Below, in pieces: positions 37,809 to 47,231 of a stretch of 57,069 bases of DNA (position 1 is the first letter of the stretch; each line of letters opens with the position of its first letter). The stretch is from contig SIAQ01000018.1 of NCBI GenBank assembly GCA_009697105.1, positions 1 through 57,069 of the forward strand. The letters run 5' to 3'. The position numbers were made by a program, and so were the translations under genes. The notes beneath the pieces were generated by a model that did no database searches, was not told the DNA's origin, and was given only the letters and a program-made list of their open reading frames with translations. Source of the stretch: Gemmataceae bacterium (GTDB lineage: Bacteria > Planctomycetota > Planctomycetia > Gemmatales > Gemmataceae).

Positions 37809-39428
37809 ATGTTTCGTTCCCACCTTCGCATTTCATTCGTGGCAATCTTCATCACCAGCGCACCGTTGTTCGCGCAAATGCCATTGCACACGCGGATCGA
37901 CGCGCAGATACAGAAAGGCCTGAAGGCAGCTCCTGCCGTTCGTTCGAGCGACGCGGAGTTCCTTCGCCGTGTGTATCTCAGCCTCACCGGCGTCATCCCA
38001 TCAGCACCGGAGGCACGGGCGTTTTTCGCCGACAATGCACCCGACAAACGCACGAAACTCGTTGACAAATTGCTGGCGAGCGATGGTTACACGCGGCATA
38101 TGACCGACCAGTTCGATGCCCTGCTTATGGATCGCCGCGCGGACAAGCACGTCAAACGGCCCGAGTGGCGCGCGTTTTTGCAAGCGTCTTTCGCCGCCAA
38201 TAAGCCGTACGATCAGTTCGTTCGCGAAATGCTGTCCGCCGACGGCAGCGATCCGAAGACGCGCTCGGCGGCGAAATTTTACCTCGACCGCGATGGCGAA
38301 CCGCACCTGCTGACCAAGGACATCACGCGACTGTTTCTCGGCATGAACCTGCACTGTGCTCAATGCCACGACCATCCGCTCGTCGATGCTTACAAGCAAG
38401 ACTACTACTACGGCGTCATGGCGTTTTTCAATCGCAGCTATGTCTTCACGGATCCGAAAAGCAAGCTGGCGGTTTTCGCCGAGAAGGCGGAAGGTGATGT
38501 CTCCTACGAATCGGTGTTCGTTGCCAAGGTGAAGAAAAGCACCGGTCCACGATTGCCGGACGGTAAGCCAATCGTCGAGCCGAAGTTTGAGAAAGGCAAG
38601 GAATACACCACGGCCGTTGCGAAAGGCGAGCGTGCAGTGCCGAAGTTCAGCCGGCGAGCTCAGTTTGCCGACTTGATCGCGAGCAAGGACAACACCCGTT
38701 TCGCGCGGGCAGCAGTGAATCGAATGTGGTACTTCATGATGGGCCGAGGCATCGTCGATCCGGTGGAGTATGATCATCCGGCGAACGCGCCGTCGCATCC
38801 CGAATTGTTGCAGATGTTGACGGAGGAATTCGTCGCCAGCAATCACAACGTCAAGACACTGCTGCGGGCGATTGTGCTCAGCGAGACGTATCAGCGATCG
38901 AGCGAGCCACCGAAGGGCGTCGAGATCGATCCGAAGGCCTATAACGTCGCAAGCCTGAAATCGCTGTCGCCGGAACAGTTCGCCTGGAGCATGATGGAAG
39001 CCGCCGGATTGCTGGCGACGGAGCGCAAGGCACAAGGCGCGAATCCGAACGAGGCTGGCATCTACGCCAAACTTGCCGCCCCCGTCGCGAATATCGTAAA
39101 TCTGTTCGGCACGCAACCGGGCGACCCGGCCTACGGACAGGATTTCGAGGCGACGCTCGACCAGACGCTCTTCCTGCTCAACGGCGCCGTGTTGCGCGAT
39201 TGGCTTGCTGTTCGGCCCGGAAACCTGCTCGATCGGCTGAACGCTGAGAAGGACGCCAATCGCGTTGCGGATGAGCTTTACCTCAGTGTGCTGACACGCA
39301 CGCCGAGCGCCGAGGAGCGCAAGGAAGTTGCCGATTATCTTTCACGCCGGGGCGAAAACCGCGCCATGGCATTGCAAGATTACGCATGGGCGCTTTTGAC
39401 ATCAGCGGAGTTTCGTTTCAATCATTAG
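37809..39428 (+). CDS. Secreted DUF1549/DUF1553 protein without PSCyt1 domain
   Basis: From the ATG at 37809 this is 539 residues with a signal peptide (about residues 1-21, LFAQ). It has the DUF1549 signature (HTRIDAQIQKGLKAAP; EFLRRVYLSLTGVIPS), CAQCHDHPLVDAYKQ with a CxxCH, and a DUF1553 region (ANHPFARAAVNRMWYF-like RFARAAVNRMWYFMMGRGI through LARTPSAEER-like LTRTPSAEERKEV). Unlike the protein at 321-2825 it lacks the N-terminal cytochrome C domain. A DUF1501 partner is not adjacent; the nearest begins at 47232. It is predicted to act outside the cytoplasm. The frame start at 37725 was rejected because it precedes the signal peptide by 28 residues. Confidence 0.9.
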   Translation: MFRSHLRISFVAIFITSAPLFAQMPLHTRIDAQIQKGLKAAPAVRSSDAEFLRRVYLSLTGVIPSAPEARAFFADNAPDKRTKLVDKLLASDGYTRHMTDQFDALLMDRRADKHVKRPEWRAFLQASFAANKPYDQFVREMLSADGSDPKTRSAAKFYLDRDGEPHLLTKDITRLFLGMNLHCAQCHDHPLVDAYKQDYYYGVMAFFNRSYVFTDPKSKLAVFAEKAEGDVSYESVFVAKVKKSTGPRLPDGKPIVEPKFEKGKEYTTAVAKGERAVPKFSRRAQFADLIASKDNTRFARAAVNRMWYFMMGRGIVDPVEYDHPANAPSHPELLQMLTEEFVASNHNVKTLLRAIVLSETYQRSSEPPKGVEIDPKAYNVASLKSLSPEQFAWSMMEAAGLLATERKAQGANPNEAGIYAKLAAPVANIVNLFGTQPGDPAYGQDFEATLDQTLFLLNGAVLRDWLAVRPGNLLDRLNAEKDANRVADELYLSVLTRTPSAEERKEVADYLSRRGENRAMALQDYAWALLTSAEFRFNH

Positions 39429-39439
39429 CATGTCGAGAT

Positions 39440-39496
39440 TTCGCTTGCGGTTGAGCGTTCGCATGGCGCAGTGCGAGCGCTAAGCCGCAAGCGGAA
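39440..39496. repeat. Palindromic repeat, CGCTTGCGGCTTAGCGCTC family
   Basis: Inverted arms lie between the converging DUF1549 and TPR genes. Sister copies are at 43485-43536, 49684-49737, 53193-53246 and 55832-55885. Confidence 0.85.
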
Positions 39497-39506
39497 TCCC
39501 GTTCGC

Positions 39507-41861
39507 CTAGACAACCTCCTCCTCATCCTCATCCTCATTCTCGTCGTCGAATTCATCTTCATCATCGTCGATGCCGCTGCCGAAATGGTCGAACATCTTG
39601 GAGAAGATGTCCATGAATTGCGGATTACGGGCGTCGATTTGTTGGATGAACTCTTCTTTCTCTTTGAGTTGATCGAGAAACTGTTCCTGCAATTCGCCGC
39701 GTGGTATTTGCTCGATGAGGCGGCGTGCGTCATCGATATGCTCCTGCGCGAGATGCGTTTTTATTTCGCGTGTCTTCTCGACGAGGTAGTAATCGACGTA
39801 GGACAAACGGAAGAGCGGGTTTTTGAGGAAATGCTTTCTCGCGTAACCGAGACAGCTAAGCCAGGGTTTGCGAGCTTCGATCGTTGCGAGGCCGGCGACG
39901 AGTCGTTCCATCTGCGACTCGTTGAACGCCTGGTACGGGATTTTTTCGAGGAACTTAAGGATTGTGTTTTCCTGCGTTTTTTGGCCGTGAAACGTGCCGG
40001 CGTGCGTCGTGCGTTGCTGGGCGGCACTTTCGATGAGCATGAGAATTTCTGCGGGCGTAGGCGTTTGCTCCAACGCGGCTTTAAGATCGCTGGCGAAGCG
40101 TTTCTTCTGCTTTTGCGTCAGCTTGGCGCGGACACTTTCGCCGACGAGCGCATAGCGAACCGCCAGACGCTGATCGGTATCCACTAGTGCTTGCGTCACC
40201 AATTCGTCGGCACGTGTGTCGCACGTCGCCTTGACTTCGAGTATCGCCCACTGCGCCAGGAGTGGCGTTTTCGCCCCTTCCCAAATTTGCAGTGCCCGTG
40301 CGTATTGCCCACGCGCCTCGACGAACTTTAGCTTCTCGGCGAGGTACAGGCCCCATTGTTGGCGAATGCTCGCCAGCATGCGGCGGAGGCCAAGTTCTAG
40401 CGGATTGGCTTGCATCGCTTTTTCGCAATATTCCTCGGCCTTCTTGAATTCCTTGCAATCCATGCACAACTCGCTGAGCGCTTCGAGCGTTTGGGCATGA
40501 TCGGGAAATCGTTTGAGCAACTCCTGGCCGATCTTTTTCGCCTTCGGCAACTTATTGGCGTCGCGATAAAGCTCAAAGAGCAAGAGATAATTCGCCAGGC
40601 GGTCGGGCGCGAATTCGATCGCTTTTTCGAGGCATTTCTCGGCCGATGGTTTCATGTGGCTTGATGCCTGCATCAGAGGCGCGAGCGGGTGCATTGATTT
40701 GCCTCGCGACGATCGTTTCGGGCTGGCGTTGAATGCCATGCGTGACCAAACCATCGCCTGCATGGCCTGGCGTTGGTTTGCCGGCCACGAATTCGGAGCG
40801 AGTTCAACGCTTCGGAGGTAGTCCTGCCAGGCGTCGTTAGCCTCGCCAAAGATGCCGCGAAACTCCAGTGCGAGCGCTGCCATTCGGTCGAGGTTTGGAT
40901 CATGAACGGGCGGGCCGAAAACGCGACGGTAGCGGTCGATGTCATCGGGATGGCCCCACTCAATGACGGCCCAGTAGAAGCAGTTGGCGAGCCGCGGAAA
41001 TAGCTGCGGATGATCGCGCCGCAGCACGCCGGCAGCCACCTCAACTTTGCGAAACGCCGGCGCAAGGTTTTGCGTGTGCAGCATCGGCCCCAGCTCGCGC
41101 AGCGTAGCCACGAACGGCAGGCGCTGCTGATTGAGGATCTGCGCCTGCAGGGCCTTTTGAACGCTCGCTGGTTGAGCCTGGAGGAATTCAGGATCGATGC
41201 CAGCACGCAATCCGCGGGCGAGTTGGGACGGCACCCGGCTAGGATCGAGGCGACGCCAATTGTCCAGAGCCTTGGCGTCATCGTTGGCGACATAGGCGAT
41301 CAGCCCACGCAGCAAAACCTTCCATTCCAGGAAAGGCGATTGCAGCCCGATCGCCTGCAGCGCGGCGCGTGCTTCCTCATCGCGTCCCGTCTCGTAATGC
41401 GCGAACGCGCCCAGCGTGGCGTCGATGCCGGCGTGAAGCTCGACAGGCAGATTCTTCTTGCCGCTCTTGCCCTGGGCTACCACCGCATCGATACATCTGT
41501 TAAACATTTTTGCACGCAACACCGTGTCGCTGATCGTCGGCAGCACCGCCAGGGCCTGAGCGACGGCGCCGCATTCGGTCAACCCTTGCAGCACCTTAAC
41601 CATCAACTCCGGCGAACAGTCTATCGTCAACAGGTTTGAATAGACCGTGATCGCGTCGACGGTGCTGCCGACTTCATGAAGTTGCCGGGCGCGTTCCAGC
41701 GTCACCTGCCTGAGCAATTCGCGATTCGCTTCAGTTTGGTCGTTTTTGTAGAGCTGGCGCGTCAAATCCAATGCTTGCTGGGTGCGACCTTCGTCGCGTG
41801 CCTTGGCGATGCGGTCGCGGATGTTCAGTGACGGTTCCGGCTTGTTGTGCGTCTTGGACAT
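39507..41861 (-). CDS. TPR-repeat protein with acidic C-terminal tail
   Basis: The 784-residue cytoplasmic-looking protein begins with a polar stretch (MSKTHNKPEPSLNIRDRIAK) and has no signal. TPR-like helices occur near the N-terminus (EGRTQQALDLTRQLYKNDQT) and clearly around residues 410-500 (KCLEKAIEFAPDRLANYLLL; KAEEYCEKAMQANPLELGLR). The rest is alpha-helical and unassigned. The tail from about residue 765 is almost all Asp/Glu, mirrored in the DNA by a repetitive CTCATC run at 39511-39560. The function is unknown; it is probably a scaffold. It is divergent from the first propeller lipoprotein. Confidence 0.85.
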   Translation of the reverse strand: MSKTHNKPEPSLNIRDRIAKARDEGRTQQALDLTRQLYKNDQTEANRELLRQVTLERARQLHEVGSTVDAITVYSNLLTIDCSPELMVKVLQGLTECGAVAQALAVLPTISDTVLRAKMFNRCIDAVVAQGKSGKKNLPVELHAGIDATLGAFAHYETGRDEEARAALQAIGLQSPFLEWKVLLRGLIAYVANDDAKALDNWRRLDPSRVPSQLARGLRAGIDPEFLQAQPASVQKALQAQILNQQRLPFVATLRELGPMLHTQNLAPAFRKVEVAAGVLRRDHPQLFPRLANCFYWAVIEWGHPDDIDRYRRVFGPPVHDPNLDRMAALALEFRGIFGEANDAWQDYLRSVELAPNSWPANQRQAMQAMVWSRMAFNASPKRSSRGKSMHPLAPLMQASSHMKPSAEKCLEKAIEFAPDRLANYLLLFELYRDANKLPKAKKIGQELLKRFPDHAQTLEALSELCMDCKEFKKAEEYCEKAMQANPLELGLRRMLASIRQQWGLYLAEKLKFVEARGQYARALQIWEGAKTPLLAQWAILEVKATCDTRADELVTQALVDTDQRLAVRYALVGESVRAKLTQKQKKRFASDLKAALEQTPTPAEILMLIESAAQQRTTHAGTFHGQKTQENTILKFLEKIPYQAFNESQMERLVAGLATIEARKPWLSCLGYARKHFLKNPLFRLSYVDYYLVEKTREIKTHLAQEHIDDARRLIEQIPRGELQEQFLDQLKEKEEFIQQIDARNPQFMDIFSKMFDHFGSGIDDDEDEFDDENEDEDEEEVV

Positions 41862-42128
41862 GCGTCGATCCTTCGATGGTTGGCGATTTTCTATGAATTA
41901 TGTGAATCACGGGAAAAGTCCAGATTCTCAATCTGCGTAGCATGCGCAGTTTTTTCAGAGCCGATAGCGTAAGCGATAGACGAAAGCCACCAACGCTTTC
42001 ATCTGCGGCTCTGGCTTGGGCGATTCAATCTGCTCCTTACGGAGCTTGGCTCGTCAATCCGGATTTTATTCTCGGCCGCTTAGTGTACAATATCCCCCAT
42101 GGTGCATCAACACCTTGAGGACTCCGCC
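41862..42128. other. Divergent intergenic region with an imperfect hairpin
   Basis: The 267 bp between the TPR gene and the propeller lipoprotein contain an imperfect inverted repeat around 41955-42015 (CAGAGCCG ... CGGCTCTG) and presumably two divergent promoters. No clear promoter elements or gene were identified. Confidence 0.4.
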
Positions 42129-43460
42129 ATGTCGAAATCATCGCTCTCCTGCCTGGTGGGATCGCTGCTATTCGTCGCGGGCTGCTTCCCCGTCGAACTG
42201 GATGTGAACGGCAATAGCGAGCTTCTCGTTGCTCGCCAGGAAGGGTTCTTCGTCTACGATCCCGCCTCGCATAAGGCATCCATGTTGCTCGCTGCCAAGG
42301 GGGAGCGGCCTGTGTTCGCACGCTTCGCACCCGATGGCCGACAGGCGCTGCTGGTCACCAACACGCGCTCGATCGATGAGTATCGCTTCGCTGTCATGAA
42401 TCTACCCGGGAGCACGCCACGGACCATCTACACTGGGCGAAACACGGCCCTGGCGTTGTTCTCGCCTGATGGAAAATATCTGGCGGTTTCGCGCGTCGCC
42501 GAGAAGGAACGCAAGAATGCCGCCAATACGAACGAGATTCTACTCATCGATCTCGCCAACGACAAAACGACTACGCTGCTTGAAGAGACGCTGTTTTCGT
42601 TTCGCTGGTTCAACGACTCTAAACGATTAGCGCTTTTCAAAATCGAAGACACCAACGATGGAGCCATGACCGGACACGTCGTTGAGTTCGACATTGCCAC
42701 GAAGAAAGAGAAACGCCTCGCCTCTGCGGTGTCTGGCCAAACGATGTGCATCGAACTCAGGCCTGACCAGCAGTCGATCGTCTTCTCCGCAGCCAATGCA
42801 GCCAAGCCAGGTGTGAATCTTGACAGCCCGGAAGTGCAGGCGGGACTCGGCACGTCGCTTTGGCAGTGGAACGCAAAAGACGGCAGCGTAACCAAAATAG
42901 ACGATCACGCGGAGTACGCACGCTTTTCCCCCAAGGGTGACAGAATACTACTCGCGCGAATGGATCGGACCGGACAAGGCGAACTGCGCATCGCCAACGC
43001 CGATGGCCGTGGCGCAAAGAAATTGATCGACAACGTAACCCTGTCGATCACCCGCGACGTGATGCTGCCCGGTTGGCTCAACGACGATACGGTGTATTAC
43101 TTCACGACGCGCCACACCTACGGCGCCGGCGAAAAAGCCTTGGCCCTGATGACGATCGGCACCGATGGGAAAAATCAGAAAAGCATCCAGGCCGCGCTGG
43201 ATCACGTGGTAAGCCAGATCGTAAAAAACTTGCCGGAACCGGACCCGAACAGCGACATCGGCGTGCTGAACGATCCGGCTCCTGTCCCCGAAAAGAAAGA
43301 AGTCGAACGCGCCCAGGTCCAGCGTGGATGGACAGCCACCGTGTTCAGCACCGACGGTCTGGTCGTGTTCGCTGCCACGACGTTGATCGTTGTCGTGCTG
43401 GCCGTTTTTTTTATTCGCCGAGTGCGTCGTCCAACGAAAAAGCCGGAAACGCCGGCGTGA
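42129..43460 (+). CDS. Beta-propeller lipoprotein with C-terminal membrane anchor (paralogue A)
   Basis: From the ATG at 42129 this is 443 residues. A lipoprotein signal ends LLFVAGC, giving lipidated Cys near residue 18, and the next residues are FPVELD. The body is a PD40/TolB-like propeller (FARFAPDGRQALLVTNTRS; LALFSPDGKYLAVSR; YARFSPKGDRILLARM). Near the C-terminus a hydrophobic helix (VVFAATTLIVVVLAVFFI) is followed by RRVRRP, a stop-transfer pattern. The downstream gene is a clear paralogue (GCFPIDLD, EEGFFLYD), but that copy lacks the C-terminal helix. Both are predicted on the cell envelope; the function is unknown. Confidence 0.85.
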   Translation: MSKSSLSCLVGSLLFVAGCFPVELDVNGNSELLVARQEGFFVYDPASHKASMLLAAKGERPVFARFAPDGRQALLVTNTRSIDEYRFAVMNLPGSTPRTIYTGRNTALALFSPDGKYLAVSRVAEKERKNAANTNEILLIDLANDKTTTLLEETLFSFRWFNDSKRLALFKIEDTNDGAMTGHVVEFDIATKKEKRLASAVSGQTMCIELRPDQQSIVFSAANAAKPGVNLDSPEVQAGLGTSLWQWNAKDGSVTKIDDHAEYARFSPKGDRILLARMDRTGQGELRIANADGRGAKKLIDNVTLSITRDVMLPGWLNDDTVYYFTTRHTYGAGEKALALMTIGTDGKNQKSIQAALDHVVSQIVKNLPEPDPNSDIGVLNDPAPVPEKKEVERAQVQRGWTATVFSTDGLVVFAATTLIVVVLAVFFIRRVRRPTKKPETPA

Positions 43461-43484
43461 CGCCTGACCGCTAGCCAGTATTCC

Positions 43485-43536
43485 CGCTTGCGGCTTAGCG
43501 CTTGCGTGGGATATTCCGAGCGCTAAGCCGCAAGCG
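43485..43536. repeat. Palindromic repeat, CGCTTGCGGCTTAGCGCT family
   Basis: Inverted arms CGCTTGCGGCTTAGCGCT / AGCGCTAAGCCGCAAGCG separate the two paralogous lipoprotein genes. Confidence 0.85.
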
Positions 43537-43572
43537 AAAAACAGGCAAACACCCTTCACGGAACAAGGACCA

Positions 43573-44697
43573 ATGATGACACGCATGCAACGAATCGTCC
43601 TGGCGTTCCTTGTCGCGATACCCGGCTGTTTCCCGATCGATCTCGATACCAACAACAAAGGCGACTTACTGATCCCGCGTGAAGAAGGATTCTTCCTTTA
43701 CGATTGGCGCTTAGGCAAAACGACGCGCCTGCCATGGCACGGCAACGGACTACCCGTTTACGCTCGCCTTGCGCCCAACGCAACGGATGTCGTGCTGGCG
43801 TCCTCAATCCAGAAAGGCCTCGCCAAAGAGTTCCGCCTGGAGGTCATGCCGATCCAAGGTGGAGAGCCACGATTGCTCTACAAGACCGACAAGAAAAACG
43901 GGCACAGTGCCGTCCTTTCACCCGATGGCAAAAAACTGGCCGTGGTCCAGTTTGACAGCGTTTTGCAAAACTACATGCCGGAGATTCACATCGTTGAACT
44001 CGCCAACACCAAGAGTTCGTTGCTCGCGGATAAGGCCGGCCCGTTCGTGCATTGGCTTCCCGATTCCAAGAGATTGCTGACCATCAAGATCGATGAGGAA
44101 GTAGATGGAACGCACGAACACCTCGGCCGGATCGGCCTCATCGACGCATCGGATGGCTCATTTTCACCGCTGGCGATTCTATTTGGCGACCGTGCCGATT
44201 TCTTTGCAAGCTCGCCGGATCTCAAGCGTGTCCTGTTCAGCGCTTATTCCGCGGGCAAAGATGGCCTGAAGCTGGACCCCAAGGATGCGAAGAACCGAGC
44301 ACTCTTCGAGCTTGATCTCGATACCAAAGCGGTGCGTAAATTACCGGGACTGGATCGCGAAATCGAGTTCGCACGTTACGCGCCGGATGGCAAAAGGGTT
44401 CTGCTCGTCGCCACGCGCCAGAGCCGGTTCCTGCTCGAACGATGCGACCTGATCGTCACGGATGCCGACTTGCAAAACCCGACGGTCGTGGCCAGGAATG
44501 CCAATCTACGACACATCGGCTCGACCCGAAGTATGCCCGGCTGGCTTGACGATAAGGCAATCTATTATTTCGCAAAGGTCAACGTGTACGGCACCGCCGG
44601 CCACGCCATTCATCTGCGCATCGTCAACGCCGACGGCAGCAACAATCGCGACGTGCAACCGGATATCGACTTGGCCGTCGAGGCGCATGCTCGTTAG
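43573..44697 (+). CDS. Beta-propeller lipoprotein (paralogue B)
   Basis: The 374-residue protein has a lipoprotein signal ending FLVAIPGC (Cys near residue 18) and the same FPIDLD start after the Cys as paralogue A. Propeller blades include YARLAPNATDVVLASSIQK, HSAVLSPDGKKLAVVQFD and FARYAPDGKRVLLVAT. It ends NRDVQPDIDLAVEAHAR with no C-terminal membrane helix. Tandem duplication followed by divergence is the simplest history. A methionine one codon later (43576) is also possible as the start. Its position 112 bp after paralogue A suggests joint expression despite the intervening palindrome. Confidence 0.85.
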   Translation: MMTRMQRIVLAFLVAIPGCFPIDLDTNNKGDLLIPREEGFFLYDWRLGKTTRLPWHGNGLPVYARLAPNATDVVLASSIQKGLAKEFRLEVMPIQGGEPRLLYKTDKKNGHSAVLSPDGKKLAVVQFDSVLQNYMPEIHIVELANTKSSLLADKAGPFVHWLPDSKRLLTIKIDEEVDGTHEHLGRIGLIDASDGSFSPLAILFGDRADFFASSPDLKRVLFSAYSAGKDGLKLDPKDAKNRALFELDLDTKAVRKLPGLDREIEFARYAPDGKRVLLVATRQSRFLLERCDLIVTDADLQNPTVVARNANLRHIGSTRSMPGWLDDKAIYYFAKVNVYGTAGHAIHLRIVNADGSNNRDVQPDIDLAVEAHAR

Positions 44698-44742
44698 CCC
44701 GACGCGCAAATTTTGAAGTTGCGACTAGCTTTTTGCAATTGT

Positions 44743-44982
44743 GTCAGAGCCACGCACGAAGTAAGTGGTCTTATACTCGGCACAGTAGAAATTGTCGCTT
44801 TTCCGAACCCATAAAAACATTTTCGAGCCGCGACTGTCAGGGAGCGGCCGACATAAACCGCACGGCATCCTGTCGGCCGCTCCCTGACGGTCGCGGCTCG
44901 GAAAAACGACAAACCCAACCGTCGAAAGTATAACTCACCGCGATTTGAAATTCAAACCACTTACTGCGTGCGTGGCTCTGAC
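44743..44982. repeat. AGAGCCACGCAC-family palindrome interrupted by a second element
   Basis: The outer arms are at 44743-44770 and 44956-44982. In other copies the loop is 7-27 bases; here it is ~185 bases and is occupied by the TATAC-ended element at 44771-44933. This dominates the 434-bp gap before the kinase-WD40 gene. The last ~140 bp of the gap show no gene. Confidence 0.8.
44771..44933. mobile_element. TATAC-family palindromic MITE-like element (copy 2)
   Basis: The 163-bp element starts TTATACTC and ends AGTATAA. The core is an inverted repeat (44824-44853 with 44871-44900, one mismatch) with GAGCCGCGAC arms and a GGGAGCGGCCGACA centre. The same core and ends occur at 52793-52957. 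Confidence 0.75.
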
Positions 44983-45131
44983 GAGATTATAAGGCTAACG
45001 ACAACTTTTGCGACTCCGACCTTGGCAGGTTCGAGGAGGGAGGATATGATGGAGCAGACGTTCACTATCTCCGATTGACATGCCTGCGCACCGGGCGCAT
45101 GCGCGGCGATGGTGCGTCCTGAGGCGTTACG

Positions 45132-47105
45132 ATGCCACGATTGCTATTTTGCCCGCGTGGCCATCGTTGGCATGACACCGCCGAAGACACGCCGATGCCC
45201 TCGGACGACTCGCTGTCGTGCCCGATCTGCGGCATGTCGGGCAGCAGCGCCGAAGATCCGCCGACGAGCGGAACGGATGCTGCCCCGACTGTGGTGCAGA
45301 GCACGCCTGCCATTGCGGGAACGCACTCGGTTTTCAACCAAGCGCCGCCAGTTTTGCCGGAATTCGATATTCTCGAAGAGATCGGTCGCGGCGGCATGGG
45401 CATCGTCTACCGCGCCCGCCGACTTGAGGACGGGCAGATCGTGGCCGTCAAAGTCATCCGCAAAGATCGCTTGCAACACGAAGAAGCCGTGCGACGCTTT
45501 CGTCGTGAGGCCCAGGCGGCGTCGCGGCTGAGCCATCCCAACATCGTCAGCGTGCTCGATTCCGATCACAGCGGCGATACGCATTTTCTCGTCATGGAAT
45601 TCGTGCCCGGCGTCACGCTGGAAAAGCTCGTCGACACGAACGGCCCGCTCTCTATTCCCGAAGCCTGCGAATTCATGCGACAGGCCGCGCTGGGGTTGCA
45701 GCACGCCCACGAACAGGCGTTGGTGCATCGCGACATCAAGCCATCCAACTTCATGGTCACCACAGGCCCCACCGGCGAGCGCGTCATTAAACTGCTCGAC
45801 ATGGGTGTCGCCCGCATGCTCACGCTCGGCGGCGCGACGCCCGGCGAATCGCTCAGCACGCTGACGCAAGGCGGTTCCGTGATCGGCACAGCCGACTACA
45901 TCGCACCGGAGCAGCTGGAGAACCCGCACGGCGCCGACATTCGTGCCGACCTCTACAGTCTCGGCTGCACGTTCTACTTTGTGCTGACGGGCCGCGTTCC
46001 GTTTCCCGGCGGCAGTCTGATTTCAAAGCTGGACAAGCAACGCTGGCAGAACCCGACCGCGATCGAGAGCCTGCGAGGCGATGTTCCGCCAGCGGTGATC
46101 CGCGTCGTCGCTAAACTGATGGAGAAGAAGCCCGCGAACCGCTTCGACACGCCCGGCCGACTCGTCGAGGTTCTGACAGCTCTTGTCAAGCATGAATACG
46201 ACGATCCGCCGATTCCGCGCCTGGAGATTCGCGAGATCCGCCGATGCACGGGACACGCCGACGCCGTCTGGTGCGTGCGATTTTCGCCCGATGGCACGCG
46301 CATCGCCTCGGCAGGTAAAGACGGCCTCGTGCTGCTCTGGGACGCCCAGACCGGCCAGCAGGTCCACAAACTGCCGAAGCATCCCGGCGAGGTCCGTGCC
46401 GTGGCGTTCGCGAACACCGGCGATCTGTTCGCCACGGCAAGTGGGTTCACGATTCGCCTCTTCGACCTCCGCACCGGCACCGAGACGCGGAAACTCAGCG
46501 GGCATACTGGTTCGATCAAATGCCTCGTGTTTTCGCCGGATGGTAAGCGGCTGGCCTCTGGCGCCGACGACAAATCAATTCGTCTGTGGGACACGCAGAC
46601 CGGACGCGAGGTGCAACGCTTCACTCGCCACGCCGCCGGGCTCACTGCGCTCGCCTACATCGGGCAGACGAACCATGTCGTTTCCGCAAGTCGAGATCAA
46701 ACGGTTCGCCTCTGGGATCTACGCAGTGGACTAGAAGCTGAGGCATTTGACGCCCAAGCAGGCAACGTGCTCGATGTTGCCGTCAGCCCCGATGGCATGC
46801 GCATCGCCTCCGCGCATTTCGACACGATCTTGCGCATTTGGGATGTCGCATCGGCACGCGAAATCGGCCGCTGTGTTGGCCACAAGCAGATGGTCTCGGC
46901 GCTCGCCGTCACGCCCGACGGCGGCCGGCTCGTTTCGGCGGGCCAGGATCAGACGGTGCGGCTTTGGGACCTGGGCGATTTCAGCGAACTGACATCATCA
47001 CCACGGCACGCTGCTGGCCTGCACGCCTTGGCTGTGGCACCAGATGGCAGGAGCGCCGCCGTTGCCGCGGGCGACAAACATGTGCTGGTCTGGGCGCTGC
47101 CGTGA
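45132..47105 (+). CDS. Serine/threonine protein kinase fused to WD40 repeats
   Basis: The 657-residue protein begins with a zinc-ribbon-like segment (CPRGHRWHD at residues 7-15 and CPICG near 33). The kinase domain spans about residues 78-340: IGRGGMGIVYRARRL, VAVKVI, VHRDIKPSNFMV, DMG instead of DFG in LLDMGVARM, and GTADYIAPEQ. From about residue 370 there are seven WD40 repeats (GHADAVWCVRFSPDGTRIAS; GHTGSIKCLVFSPDGKRLAS; GHKQMVSALAVTPDGGRLVS). There is no transmembrane helix, so the whole protein is predicted cytoplasmic, unlike many planctomycete kinases with extracellular propellers. WD40 repeats probably bind a partner. The substrate is unknown. Confidence 0.93.
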   Translation: MPRLLFCPRGHRWHDTAEDTPMPSDDSLSCPICGMSGSSAEDPPTSGTDAAPTVVQSTPAIAGTHSVFNQAPPVLPEFDILEEIGRGGMGIVYRARRLEDGQIVAVKVIRKDRLQHEEAVRRFRREAQAASRLSHPNIVSVLDSDHSGDTHFLVMEFVPGVTLEKLVDTNGPLSIPEACEFMRQAALGLQHAHEQALVHRDIKPSNFMVTTGPTGERVIKLLDMGVARMLTLGGATPGESLSTLTQGGSVIGTADYIAPEQLENPHGADIRADLYSLGCTFYFVLTGRVPFPGGSLISKLDKQRWQNPTAIESLRGDVPPAVIRVVAKLMEKKPANRFDTPGRLVEVLTALVKHEYDDPPIPRLEIREIRRCTGHADAVWCVRFSPDGTRIASAGKDGLVLLWDAQTGQQVHKLPKHPGEVRAVAFANTGDLFATASGFTIRLFDLRTGTETRKLSGHTGSIKCLVFSPDGKRLASGADDKSIRLWDTQTGREVQRFTRHAAGLTALAYIGQTNHVVSASRDQTVRLWDLRSGLEAEAFDAQAGNVLDVAVSPDGMRIASAHFDTILRIWDVASAREIGRCVGHKQMVSALAVTPDGGRLVSAGQDQTVRLWDLGDFSELTSSPRHAAGLHALAVAPDGRSAAVAAGDKHVLVWALP

Positions 47106-47113
47106 TGCCTCCC

Positions 47114-47155
47114 GTATAGCCGCTCGCCTCTGGCGAAGGCAGGCGAATGGCTAAA
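47114..47155. repeat. Degenerate TAGCCGCTCGCC-family hairpin
   Basis: TAGCCGCTCGCCTCTGGCGA followed by GGCGAATGGCTA gives an imperfect hairpin eight bases after the kinase-WD40 stop. It is the same family as 5623-5655 and 25983-26075. Confidence 0.55.
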
Positions 47156-47231
47156 ACAAGAAATTCAATGGCGTTCGCCGCTGTTCTTTGGTAGAATCAC
47201 GCCGTACCCCCGCCACCTTTTGAGGTGTCTC

